A stretch of 64,000 nucleotides of DNA from Niallia sp. NCCP-28 (GCF_023168165.1 NZ_BQYJ01000004.1:62001-126000), one strand, 5' to 3'; shown: positions 43,121-51,733, counted from the stretch's first letter. A program made the numbers and translations. Notes: generated from the sequence alone by a model not told the origin.

Positions 43121-43984
43121 TTAAAATAAAATTTCCTTTATATAATCAACAGGCATTTCTTTTCCAGTCCACAGCTCGAATGCTTTTGCCCCTTGCCACA
43201 GCATCATGCCTAATCCATTAATCGTACGGCATCCTTGTGCATCTGCCATGTCTAATAATTTCGTTTTCTCTGGCATATAAATGACATCAGAGACAATTAG
43301 ATCCGAACGAAGCATACTTGGATCAGGAATTACACATTGTCCTTCCATTGGTTTCATGCCTACAGATGTACCATTTGTGAAGATTACACTATCAGCAATT
43401 TCCGCCCGTAAAGACTCAATATCATCTAAATCAAATAAATTTGCTTTACAATTAGTTTTTTCATTTATTTCATGAACTGTTTTTTCTGCTCTACTATAGT
43501 TCTCATCTTTTTTATTAAAAATGGAGATTTCCGCAACACCATCTAATGCCGCTTGAATACAGATAGCAGTAGCTGCTCCGCCTGCACCAGCAATCGTCAT
43601 CTTTTTGCCGATAATATTAATTCCCGCTTCTTTTAGTGCACGCATATAGCCGGTGCCATCTGTAATATGACCTGTTAATATACCATTATCATTTACAATT
43701 GTATTTACAGCTCCGACCATTTCAGCTGCTGGTGACAATTTATCTAAATAGTTATGCACAATTGTTTTATTTGGCATTGTTACATTAGAGCCTCTAATAT
43801 TTAATGCACGATATCCTTCTATAACAGCAGGAAGTTGTTCATTGTTAACGTCAAATGCTAAATAAACATAATCCAATCCTAGTTTTGCAAATGCTTCATT
43901 GTGCATTTTGGGTGATTTACTGTGAGATATTGGTGTTCCTAATAACCCTATTAATTTTGTTTTCCCTGAAATTCTTTCTGCCAT
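43121..43984 (-). CDS. aroE: Shikimate/quinate dehydrogenase
   Basis: An NAD(P)-dependent dehydrogenase interconverting 3-dehydroshikimate and shikimate, and in this subgroup often quinate. It has 287 residues. The substrate site PISHSKSPKMHNEAFAKLG near residue 17, the catalytic Lys in NVTMPNKT near 71, and DGTGY near 110 are all present. The nucleotide loop is GAGGAAT near residue 133. The cofactor-phosphate position lacks the NRT motif of strict NADP enzymes and reads FNKKDE, like YdiB-type enzymes that accept NAD. It lies between the enoate reductase and the transporter in the operon. Confidence 0.88.
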   Translation of the reverse strand: MAERISGKTKLIGLLGTPISHSKSPKMHNEAFAKLGLDYVYLAFDVNNEQLPAVIEGYRALNIRGSNVTMPNKTIVHNYLDKLSPAAEMVGAVNTIVNDNGILTGHITDGTGYMRALKEAGINIIGKKMTIAGAGGAATAICIQAALDGVAEISIFNKKDENYSRAEKTVHEINEKTNCKANLFDLDDIESLRAEIADSVIFTNGTSVGMKPMEGQCVIPDPSMLRSDLIVSDVIYMPEKTKLLDMADAQGCRTINGLGMMLWQGAKAFELWTGKEMPVDYIKEILF

Positions 43985-44114
43985 TTTCTTTCACTCTCCT
44001 AATTTTTTATTGCAATCTTTAGCTGTAGATTATAATTCTTACAAGCTTTTATTTTCAATATATTTTATTAGAGAGGAAAACTTAGCAAAAGAGGCTTCCT
44101 CTCCATATATAAAC

Positions 44115-46106
44115 TTACATTGCTCCTATTTTTTCAAGAGTGGTTAAAATATTGCGGCCTTCTCGCATGCCATCCATAATTTTTCTAGTAGACCAGCTAT
44201 CTCCAATATTTACAACTTCCACATCTTTGTGCAAATAAAATTCTTGCAGTGCACTTAAACCTGGATTTTCCGGTTTCATGCCTAAACAAACGAATCCATA
44301 ATCAAATTCTATCTGTGATTCTTTTCCCTTATGCTTCACTTTAAAATGATCTGCTGTCACTTCTGTTAATGCTGTATTCACATAAATATCAACATTTCTT
44401 TCTTTTAGCATAGTCATCATAGATAATTTAGTAATTATGTCAAGATCTTTTCCTAATTCTGGCTGCATTTCTATAATGGAAACACCAGCCCCTCTTTCAG
44501 CAAAAAATTCTACAACATCCAATCCTACTGCTCCACCGCCAATAACAGCTACTTTTTTGCCTTCAAATTCTGTGAAATCATTTATATTATTTAATAAGCC
44601 GAAGATAGACCAGACTTTTTCCCCTTCTACATCAATATGCTTTTTCAACCCTGGAATCGGCGGCAATAGTGGCTTAGAACCTGTTGCATTAATGACTACA
44701 TCGGGATTCAATTGATCAATTCCATCTATATCTGCCTTTGTATTTATAAATGTAACAAGATTATTTAATTTTTCTGCTCGTTTTACTAAATAATCAGGCA
44801 GGTCCTCAATTCTTTTCTTCTCTGGCAGTCTAGCAATTTCTCTTGCAAGGCCTCCTAAATAATCTTTTTGTTCAAATAAGTAGGTTGTGCAGCCTACTTC
44901 TGCGGCAGTGCATGCAGCTTCTAACCCTGCAGTGCCGCCGCCAACTACAACAACATTAACTGGCTTCTTTATTTTTTTATTTTTGTATTCTTCATTATGA
45001 ATAACATCAGGATTTACTGTGCATCTTATTGGTCGGTTTAAAGCGATTCGATGCCCTGCACATCCAATGTTGCAAGAGATGCATTTTCTAATTTGGTCAA
45101 TAGTCCCTTTTGCAAGCTTCTCAACATAAAATGGATCTGCAATCATTTGTCTTCCCATTCCAATAAAGTCGGCATCTCCCCTTTCAAGAATCTCCTCTGC
45201 AATCTCTGGATTTCGAATATTGCCCGTTGTAATGGTCGGTTTATTAAATTTTTCCTTCACTGCCCTAGACATATAGGATCTCCAGCCATCAGCAAGACTC
45301 ATTTGGTCAATTTGGAATTGCAAGGTTGGATTTAAAGCAGCCGATACATTCAATACATCCACGCCTTCTTGTAAATACTCTAATAAGTTTAAGATATCCT
45401 CTAAAGTGTTTCCTCCCTCTACAAAGTCTTCTGCGCTAAAACGCAAGGAAATTGGGAAGAATGGTCCTACTTCTTTACGAATGCAATCAATAACCAATCT
45501 TGCAAATCTAGCCCTATTTTCATAACTTCCACCAAACTCATCTGTTCGTTTATTATAAACTGGTGATAAAAATTGACATAAGATATAGGAATGTCCGGCA
45601 TGGATTTCGATCAAATCAAATCCAGCCATTACCGCTCTTTTGGCAGCTTTTCCATAATCCTCTGCAATTTGATAAATTTCTTTTTTATTTAAAGGTCTAG
45701 GAATAGCACCACCTTCTTTTGAAGGAATATTAGATGAAGAAACTGGCTGCCCGCCAATTCTTTCCGGCACTGCTGAAGCTCCAGCATGATTTATTTGAAT
45801 GGCAGCTGCTGCACCATGCTTATGGATTCTTTCAGTTAATTTATACATTCCAGGTATAAATTTGTCATGATCTATTCTAATTTGCGTCGTTCCATTTGAA
45901 CCTTGAGGGTAGGTTATACAAGCATTTTCTACAATAATTAAACCAGTTCCTCCTTTTGCGCGCTGTTCATAATATTTTATATGATCTTCATTAAATTCAC
46001 CGCTAGGCTCTGCAAAATTTGTCCCCATAGGCGGCATCACGATTCTATTTTTGATTGTTAGCCGATTAATCGTAATGGGAGTAAAAATATTACGATATTT
46101 TGCCAT
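44115..46106 (-). CDS. FMN/Fe-S/FAD enoate reductase (2,4-dienoyl-CoA reductase/old yellow enzyme type)
   Basis: A three-part oxidoreductase of 663 residues. An FMN barrel (about 1-340) has the active-site block HAGHSYILCQFLSPVYNKR. A [4Fe-4S] motif follows, CISCNIGCAG plus a fourth Cys in RCTVNP. Then comes an FAD/NAD(P) domain with GGGTAGLEAA and GGGAVGLDVVEFF. This matches FadH and clostridial enoate reductases. The ATG at 46106 has TTGGAGG 8 nt upstream. It heads the operon with aroE, the transporter and aroD. A plausible task is reduction of the ring double bond of shikimate or dehydroshikimate, using it as an electron sink. That is inference from context. Confidence 0.86.
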   Translation of the reverse strand: MAKYRNIFTPITINRLTIKNRIVMPPMGTNFAEPSGEFNEDHIKYYEQRAKGGTGLIIVENACITYPQGSNGTTQIRIDHDKFIPGMYKLTERIHKHGAAAAIQINHAGASAVPERIGGQPVSSSNIPSKEGGAIPRPLNKKEIYQIAEDYGKAAKRAVMAGFDLIEIHAGHSYILCQFLSPVYNKRTDEFGGSYENRARFARLVIDCIRKEVGPFFPISLRFSAEDFVEGGNTLEDILNLLEYLQEGVDVLNVSAALNPTLQFQIDQMSLADGWRSYMSRAVKEKFNKPTITTGNIRNPEIAEEILERGDADFIGMGRQMIADPFYVEKLAKGTIDQIRKCISCNIGCAGHRIALNRPIRCTVNPDVIHNEEYKNKKIKKPVNVVVVGGGTAGLEAACTAAEVGCTTYLFEQKDYLGGLAREIARLPEKKRIEDLPDYLVKRAEKLNNLVTFINTKADIDGIDQLNPDVVINATGSKPLLPPIPGLKKHIDVEGEKVWSIFGLLNNINDFTEFEGKKVAVIGGGAVGLDVVEFFAERGAGVSIIEMQPELGKDLDIITKLSMMTMLKERNVDIYVNTALTEVTADHFKVKHKGKESQIEFDYGFVCLGMKPENPGLSALQEFYLHKDVEVVNIGDSWSTRKIMDGMREGRNILTTLEKIGAM

Positions 46107-46445
46107 TTCTTTTTCCTCCAATACTACCTTTCTATTTCTTCAATAATTCACAATTAACAGTCATAAATGTTCAGAGTTTCACAAACTTCAAGAAAAAAAT
46201 ATGAAATAGAATTTTTTCTATTATTTTTATAAAGTTACTTAAATTGTAACGAGTACCACCATTTTCTCTTTTTAATATATGTTAAACTCGAAACAATCAA
46301 TAACCTTATTTCTTACAAGTTAAGTATATAAGATGACAATCTATAAATCTAATGTGTTTTTTTTAGTTTATCTATAGATTTTTTCTATAATTTTTAATTC
46401 AAACGGTTGTTGCTTTTTTATTTACAGAGGAGAGGAATATGTAAG
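46107..46445. promoter_or_regulatory. Divergent control region with two LysR-like palindromes
   Basis: Two similar palindromes are present: AATAGAATTTTTTCTATT (46205-46222) and TATAGATTTTTTCTATA (46373-46389). Both share an ATAGA-N5/6-TCTAT core compatible with LysR T-N11-A sites. A TATAAT-like -10 overlaps the second one, in front of the LysR gene. A degenerate FNR-like box (TGTTC-N6-TCACA, 46168-46183) lies before the enoate reductase gene. Confidence 0.5.
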
Positions 46446-47357
46446 ATGAATTTAAGACATCTCCATTATTTTCGTGTACTTGCTAAGCGGGAACATTATA
46501 CACAAGCTGCAGAAGAACTGTCTATTGCCCAGCCAAGCTTAAGCCATGCAATTTCAGAATTGGAAAAAGAATTAGGTACATTTTTATTTGAAAAACAAGG
46601 CAGAAATATTCGATTGACTAAATATGGACGTTTTTTTTTGGACTATGTTAATTCTGGTCTCGAACAATTAGAAATAGGGGAAAAAAAGCTTAAACAAATA
46701 CTAAGCCCCACTGAAGGACAAATTGATGTTGCTTTTATTTATACACTAGGAGCTAACTTTGTTCCTAATCTATTAAAAGCTTTTACTTCAAAAAAAGATT
46801 ATGAAAAATTCTCCTTTAACTTGCATCAAAGTACAACCAAAAACATCCTGACGCTCCTAAAAGACCAAAAAACAGATTTGGCGTTTTGCTCTTATGTTGA
46901 AAATGAGCCTGATATCGAATTTATTCCTATAGTACAAGAAGAATTAGTGCTGGTCGTTTCCAACGATCATGCACTTGCTGATTTTGATACAATAAACTTA
47001 AAAGATACACAAAATTACCCATTTATCTTTTTTAGTAAATCTAGCGGTATACGCCCTTTTATTGAAAAAATGTTTAAGAAAATAGATATCCACCCTAATA
47101 TTATTTGTGAAGTAGAGGAAGACCATGCGATGGCAGGATTAGTTTCCATTAATTATGGAATTGCCATAATGCCTAAGCTGAAAGCATTGCAGCATTATAA
47201 TGTAAAAGTGATTTCTATTGCCGAACCATTAGTGCAAAGATTTATTTATATTGCAAGTTTAAAAAATCACTATTTATCGCCAGCCACTCAAAGCTTTCGA
47301 AACTTTACCATTAATTATTGCAATGATTTTTATTTAAAATACAGTAAGCTTATTTAA
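46446..47357 (+). CDS. LysR-family regulator of the hydroaromatic acid genes
   Basis: A regulator of 303 residues from the ATG at 46446. AGAGGA lies 9 nt upstream, and the preceding ATG at 46438 is closed at once by a stop. The N-terminal helix-turn-helix is MNLRHLHYFRVLAKREHYTQAAEELSIAQPSLSHAISELE, typical of LysR/CynR. A two-lobed effector domain follows (about 90-295). It is divergent from the enoate reductase operon, the standard layout for a LysR activator of that operon. The inducer is probably a hydroaromatic acid or pathway intermediate, by inference. Confidence 0.88.
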   Translation: MNLRHLHYFRVLAKREHYTQAAEELSIAQPSLSHAISELEKELGTFLFEKQGRNIRLTKYGRFFLDYVNSGLEQLEIGEKKLKQILSPTEGQIDVAFIYTLGANFVPNLLKAFTSKKDYEKFSFNLHQSTTKNILTLLKDQKTDLAFCSYVENEPDIEFIPIVQEELVLVVSNDHALADFDTINLKDTQNYPFIFFSKSSGIRPFIEKMFKKIDIHPNIICEVEEDHAMAGLVSINYGIAIMPKLKALQHYNVKVISIAEPLVQRFIYIASLKNHYLSPATQSFRNFTINYCNDFYLKYSKLI

Positions 47358-47365
47358 AGAAATAA

Positions 47366-47409
47366 AAACAGGGGAAGAAAAACAATTTGTTTTTCTTCCC
47401 CTGTTTTTT
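47366..47409. terminator. Terminator of the LysR gene
   Basis: AAACAGGGGAAGAAAAAC pairs with GTTTTTCTTCCCCTGTTT, followed by more T. Confidence 0.9.
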
Positions 47410-47489
47410 GATTTCTATTCATTTTACAAAAAAAGACGTTTTTTTGTATTTAATTAAAAAAAATTATGTAATGCTTATGATGGATTTTG

Positions 47490-47575
47490 GCACTTGGTTG
47501 ATTCGAATGGAAGGCTCGAGACTCCTGCGGGCAAAGCGAACGCCTGAAGTAAAAATTAACAGGCAAGTTTAACAG
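47490..47575. repeat. Decayed copy of a common Bacillus intergenic repeat
   Basis: GACTCCTGCGGG...AGCGAACGCCTGAAGT...AATTAACAGGCAAGTTTAAC has the start and end blocks of the roughly 150-bp repeat common in bacilli (CGAGACTCCTGCGGG ... CGCCTGGAGCGGAAATCAACAGG). The middle is deleted. The assignment is from memory of the motif. A further GTTGATT...AATCAAC pair at 58252-58315 may be another remnant. Confidence 0.45.
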
Positions 47576-47579
47576 AACT

Positions 47580-47637
47580 AAAAAGAGGGGTTGTACTCAA
47601 AAGTCATTTTTTAATGACTTTTGGGACAGCCTCTTTA
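47580..47637 (-). terminator. Terminator of MFS transporter 2
   Basis: A long stem on the minus strand (AAAGAGG ... AAAAGTCATT with AATGACTTTT ... CCTCTTTTT) follows the stop codon. Confidence 0.85.
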
Positions 47638-47639
47638 TC

Positions 47640-48890
47640 TTATGATGTTTGCTTTCTTAAATTTTTTAATATCATCTTTTTTTTATATCCAAAAACTTGA
47701 TTATATCTTATTAAAACATAAAGTGCTAATCCAATACCGATGCCATTAATAACTAGTGCAAAGATAAAAACAGAGCTAATGCTTACATTTTTTTGCAATA
47801 ATCCTGTCAAAAAAGGAATCAAAGTATATGCAATGGATGTGGCAGTATAAACAAAACCAGTAATTTCTCCTTTTCTATCGTTAAAAAACTCACTCATTAC
47901 CGTGAGTGCTAATTGAAGTACACCTGAAATGGAAAACCCAATAATAAATAAGCAAATAATACTGAGTAAATGTGATTTAAATATAAGCAAAGAAGTGATT
48001 GCAGCTAAGGAAATTATCGGATAAATTAAAATAACACTTACTGGTTTAATGAAACGATGCAGTGTAATAACTAATACAGCAACAGACAAAAGGGAACCAA
48101 AACTATAATAGCTTACTAGCTCTATGGCATCTGTTTTGGAAAGGTGCAGAATTTGCTCTCCAAAAGTAGGAAGCCAAAGCTGCACTATATACAGCAAAGC
48201 TGGACCTGTAAACCCTATTGCAATAAGTGCCAAGCCTTCTTTTAAAAACTTAGGCTGACTAATAGCAATAGAATATTCCACTTTTTTCAGTTTTCTTTCT
48301 TTTTTTGGTTGATATGTATTTTTTGGAAACTTGCTATTCATAATCATTATTGCATTAATAAGAAAAACCAGTGCCGGTATAAAAAAAGATACTCCAAAAA
48401 AAATATCATGATTAATAATAAAAATAATGATATATGGCAGCAAAATAGCACCAATTGAAATAACACCACGTACTAAAACATTTGCCACTCCCGCTTTTTC
48501 AGGGAAAATTTCCATTAAAGCTGGATACGTACCAGAATCGAGAAAAGAGTTGGCAACACCTGCTAGCACTGCAAGTATAACAGCTAAAGTATAGCTGGAT
48601 GTAAGCGGTATTCCTATTAAAAAAACAGCCATTAATATTCCAGCCAGCACAATAAATATTTTCCTATTATATTTATCTGATAACATACCAGATATATATA
48701 ATGTACATAATCTTCCAAATCCCATTGCTGAAACTAAAAAACTGATTCCTGCTTTATCGGTATCAAAATGTTCTGTTAAAAAAGACATATTTGAAGCCAA
48801 CATAATATTGACCATACCAAACATAATATAGTTGATGTACAATCCTATCGAAGTTTTAAAATACTTGTTATTTTCTAAGGCACTTATCAT
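47640..48890 (-). CDS. MFS transporter, putative hydroaromatic acid importer 2
   Basis: A 416-residue, twelve-helix transporter paralogous to the one at 41811-43040. Both begin with a KTSIGLYINY/PTAISLYINY-type first helix, carry SDKYNRKIF/SDKFGRKPF between helices 2 and 3, and share LDSGTYPALME and QLALTVMSEFF-type blocks. It is transcribed alone from a promoter with a perfect FNR/CRP-like box. Having two related importers may mean different substrates (for example quinate and shikimate) or an import-export pair. AGGAGG precedes the ATG. Confidence 0.84.
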   Translation of the reverse strand: MISALENNKYFKTSIGLYINYIMFGMVNIMLASNMSFLTEHFDTDKAGISFLVSAMGFGRLCTLYISGMLSDKYNRKIFIVLAGILMAVFLIGIPLTSSYTLAVILAVLAGVANSFLDSGTYPALMEIFPEKAGVANVLVRGVISIGAILLPYIIIFIINHDIFFGVSFFIPALVFLINAIMIMNSKFPKNTYQPKKERKLKKVEYSIAISQPKFLKEGLALIAIGFTGPALLYIVQLWLPTFGEQILHLSKTDAIELVSYYSFGSLLSVAVLVITLHRFIKPVSVILIYPIISLAAITSLLIFKSHLLSIICLFIIGFSISGVLQLALTVMSEFFNDRKGEITGFVYTATSIAYTLIPFLTGLLQKNVSISSVFIFALVINGIGIGLALYVLIRYNQVFGYKKKMILKNLRKQTS

Positions 48891-48921
48891 TGGTAAAGCC
48901 TCCTAAAAAAATCTGTTTTAT

Positions 48922-48963
48922 TTTATAGTTTGAAAACTATTTTCATTTGTGAATACATTCACA
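48922..48963 (-). promoter_or_regulatory. FNR/CRP-type box and promoter before MFS transporter 2
   Basis: TGTGA (48948-48952), six bases, TCACA (48959-48963) is again a perfect consensus. On the minus strand it is 20 nt from TATAAA (plus 48922-48927), the same spacing as in front of transporter 1. A second palindrome ATAGTTTGAAAACTAT (about 48925-48940) sits between the box and the start and may bind another regulator. Confidence 0.72.
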
Positions 48964-49110
48964 TGTTTTGCCAGATTTTTTTCTTTTGCTATACTCTTGA
49001 ACACTAACATCATATCTAGATTATAAATATAATTCAATACATTTATTAAAACGACATATTTATTTCGATTTTTACACTAGGAGAATAAATGCACTGTAAA
49101 CTGAAAAAAG

Positions 49111-49125
49111 AAATGCTCTGCATTT
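49111..49125 (-). terminator. Terminator of aroK
   Basis: AAATGC-TCT-GCATTT, followed on the minus strand by CTTTTTTC. Confidence 0.6.
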
Positions 49126-49143
49126 GAACATCCCTTTTTCCCA

Positions 49144-49704
49144 TTATGCAAGGGGCTCATTCACTTCCCAAGCCAATTTTAAAGAATTAACAATATAATC
49201 TGCAACGTCCTCAATTTCTTGCCTGTCTGTCAATACTTTAGAATGATGATCAGAGTAGATGGCTTTTCGTTGATTAAATAAATCTTCCATGTCTTTAATA
49301 GATTTTCCCTGAAGCACTGGTCTGCTATCAATAATTAAGCTGATTCTTTCTTTCCATGAATCCCATGATAAATCTAAATGAATGACAATGCACTCTTCTA
49401 AACAAACTTGTTTGATTTCCTCTTGTAAAAAAGATCCACCGCCTAAAGATAAAATATGCAGCTTCTTCTGTTGACAAAGTTTAATAACTGTTTCCTTTTC
49501 TTTATCACGAAATGTCTTTTCACCCAGTTTATTAAATATTTCCGAAACAGGCATTCCATACTCTTCTTCTATTACTTGATCCACATCAAGAAAATCTCTG
49601 TATAATTTTTTGGCAACCGCTTTTCCAATAGCCGTCTTGCCTACTCCCATAAAACCAATAAAAACTATATTTTTTTCTTTCAGTGGAATACTTCGTCTAT
49701 TCAA
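49144..49704 (-). CDS. aroK: Shikimate kinase
   Basis: A P-loop kinase forming shikimate 3-phosphate from shikimate and ATP. It has 186 residues. Walker A is GFMGVGKTAIG near residue 17, the substrate-binding aspartate is in FLDVDQVIEE near 41, and the GGG loop is LSLGGGSFLQEE near 88. The arginine lid is RPVLQGKS near 128. It lies near the shikimate transport and dehydrogenase genes, separated by a terminator and facing the same way. A second copy for normal aromatic synthesis probably exists elsewhere, so this one may channel imported shikimate into chorismate synthesis. Confidence 0.88.
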   Translation of the reverse strand: MNRRSIPLKEKNIVFIGFMGVGKTAIGKAVAKKLYRDFLDVDQVIEEEYGMPVSEIFNKLGEKTFRDKEKETVIKLCQQKKLHILSLGGGSFLQEEIKQVCLEECIVIHLDLSWDSWKERISLIIDSRPVLQGKSIKDMEDLFNQRKAIYSDHHSKVLTDRQEIEDVADYIVNSLKLAWEVNEPLA

Positions 49705-49982
49705 GGTAAATCCCCCTATTCTTACATAAAAATCGAGTTTTTTCTTTCTATATTATACGTCATACTAAATTTTTATAATAGGTTATTATGACAATATTCC
49801 AGCCTAATTTCTTTTTGATATTCCCTTACTGAATTCTCATTAAAACTGCTATATTCTCTATTACATTTCAAAAAACTCTATTTTTATCAACTATCTTTTT
49901 AAATTCCCCTTGCTTTCTAGATATATTTCTGTAATATTCCGATGCTTTCTAGCATAGTTATTTACAGGATCGAAAAAATTAA
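49705..49982. other. Gene-free stretch between aroK and the catalase promoter
   Basis: AT-rich, with no frame or strong hairpin seen. It should hold the aroK promoter. Confidence 0.4.
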
Positions 49983-50032
49983 TTATAATAATTATAAAAT
50001 AATATTGATTTTCTAACTAGAGATGTTATCAT
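49983..50032 (+). promoter_or_regulatory. PerR box and promoter of the catalase gene
   Basis: TTATAATAATTATAA (49983-49997) is a perfect match to the PerR box TTATAATnATTATAA. It sits just upstream of TTGATT (50005-50010) and TATCAT (50027-50032), 16 nt apart. Peroxide should therefore induce the gene by oxidising PerR. Confidence 0.85.
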
Positions 50033-50065
50033 TATGTTATTAGAATAAATTATGAGGTGATTCGC

Positions 50066-51520
50066 ATGGCTAACAATAAATTAACAACAAGCTGGGGAGC
50101 TCCAGTTGGAGACAACCAAAATTCAATGACAGCAGGACACCGTGGTCCATCCTTAATTCAAGATGTTCATTTGCTAGAAAAATTAGCACATTTTAATAGA
50201 GAACGTGTTCCAGAGCGTGTGGTGCATGCTAAAGGCGCAGGTGCACATGGCTATTTTGAAGTAACTAATGATGTATCTAAGTACACAAAAGCTAATCTTT
50301 TCTCAGAAGTTGGAAAAAGAACGCCCATGTTTATCCGTTTTTCCACTGTTGCTGGGGAATTAGGATCTGCTGATACAGTACGTGATCCTCGTGGATTTGC
50401 TGTAAAATTTTATACAGAAGAAGGGAACTATGATATCGTAGGAAATAATACACCAGTCTTCTTTATTCGCGATGCAATCAAATTTCCTGATTTCATTCAT
50501 ACACAAAAAAGAGATCCGAAAACACATTTAAAAAATCCAACAGCAGTTTGGGACTTCTGGTCACATTCTCCCGAATCGTTGCATCAAGTATCCATTCTTA
50601 TGTCCGATCGTGGAATTCCAGCTACATTAAGACATATGCATGGTTTTGGAAGCCATACATTTAAATGGGTAAATAAAGAGGGCGAGGGTGTTTGGGTTAA
50701 ATATCACTTTAAAACAGAACAAGGCGTTAAAAACCTAGATGTAGCTACTGCTGCACAAATTGCTGGGGAAAATCCTGATTATCATACAGAAGACTTATTT
50801 AATGCGATTGAAAACGGCGACTATCCTGCATGGACTCTATATGTGCAAATTATGCCTTTAGAAGATGCAGATACGTACAGATTTGATCCATTTGATGTAA
50901 CAAAAGTATGGTCTCAAAAAGACTATCCATTAATTGAAGTTGGCCGCATGGTGCTGGATCGCAATCCTGAAAATTACTTTGCAGAAGTAGAACAAGCAAC
51001 ATTCTCTCCTGGAACATTAGTGCCTGGGGTAGAAGTTTCTCCAGATAAAATGCTGCAAGGACGTTTATTCGCATATAGTGATGCACATCGCTATCGTGTG
51101 GGCGCTAACCACAATGCATTGCCGATCAACCGTCCAAAATGTCCAGTCCATAATAATCAACGTGATGGCCAAATGCGCTTTGACGGCAATGGCGGCGGTT
51201 CTGTTTACTATGAACCAAATAGTTTTGGAGGACCAACAGAATCTCCTGAAGCTAAAACGACTCCATTTACTGTATCAGGTGTTGCAGATAGTGTAGCTTA
51301 TGATCATAACGACCACTATACACAAGCAGGAGATCTATACCGTTTATTATCAGAAGAAGAACGTACTAGATTAGTAGAAAATATCGTTGGTGCTATGCAA
51401 CCTGTTGAATTGGAAGAAATCAAAGTGCGCCAAATCGGCCACTTCTACAAAGCAGATCCTGAATACGGCACTCGTATTGCAAAAGGTTTAGGATTAACTG
51501 TACCCAATGCAGTGAAATAA
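50066..51520 (+). CDS. katA: Monofunctional heme catalase
   Basis: A clade 3 small-subunit catalase that decomposes hydrogen peroxide. It has 484 residues from the ATG at 50066 (GAGGTG upstream). The catalytic His54 lies in [17 protein letters not shown], the catalytic Asn127 in [12 protein letters not shown], and the proximal Tyr heme ligand in [14 protein letters not shown] near residue 337. Size and motifs fit B. subtilis KatA, and the perfect PerR box in its promoter matches that gene's control. It is monocistronic with a strong terminator. Confidence 0.95.
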   Translation: MANNKLTTSWGAPVGDNQNSMTAGHRGPSLIQDVHLLEKLAHFNRERVPERVVHAKGAGAHGYFEVTNDVSKYTKANLFSEVGKRTPMFIRFSTVAGELGSADTVRDPRGFAVKFYTEEGNYDIVGNNTPVFFIRDAIKFPDFIHTQKRDPKTHLKNPTAVWDFWSHSPESLHQVSILMSDRGIPATLRHMHGFGSHTFKWVNKEGEGVWVKYHFKTEQGVKNLDVATAAQIAGENPDYHTEDLFNAIENGDYPAWTLYVQIMPLEDADTYRFDPFDVTKVWSQKDYPLIEVGRMVLDRNPENYFAEVEQATFSPGTLVPGVEVSPDKMLQGRLFAYSDAHRYRVGANHNALPINRPKCPVHNNQRDGQMRFDGNGGGSVYYEPNSFGGPTESPEAKTTPFTVSGVADSVAYDHNDHYTQAGDLYRLLSEEERTRLVENIVGAMQPVELEEIKVRQIGHFYKADPEYGTRIAKGLGLTVPNAVK

Positions 51521-51536
51521 AAAGCTATAAATGGGA

Positions 51537-51572
51537 AAGCCTAAAAGTCTGCGCTTTAGACTTTTAGGCTTA
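51537..51572 (+). terminator. Terminator of katA
   Basis: AAGCCTAAAAGTCT pairs perfectly with AGACTTTTAGGCTT. Confidence 0.85.
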
Positions 51573-51592
51573 TTCCATTTTAACTTAATCAT

Positions 51593-51733
51593 TTATTCTT
51601 CGATTGATTTTTTATTGGTAGATGCCCATTGATTATTTGTTTCGCTTTTATGATTTGTTTTAGATTTTTCCGTTACATCTACATTTGCTCCTGCCCATTG
51701 ATTATCATTTTGCGATTTTTTTGCTTTTGTCAT
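51593..51733 (-). CDS. Small hydrophilic protein with NQWA repeats
   Basis: A 46-residue frame starting at an ATG 7 nt after GGAGGG, a near-perfect ribosome-binding site, and ending in TAA. The protein is polar and lysine/asparagine-rich, with the repeated unit NDNQWAGAN and TNNQWASTN about 25 residues apart. There is no signal peptide or membrane segment. Such small polar proteins are common among spore-associated products of bacilli, but I do not recognise this one. It lies between the katA and copA terminators and is expressed alone. Confidence 0.65.
   Translation of the reverse strand: MTKAKKSQNDNQWAGANVDVTEKSKTNHKSETNNQWASTNKKSIEE

Noticed and set aside
47387-47572. 61-codon plus-strand frame
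   Set aside because: It begins in the LysR terminator and runs through a decayed intergenic repeat.
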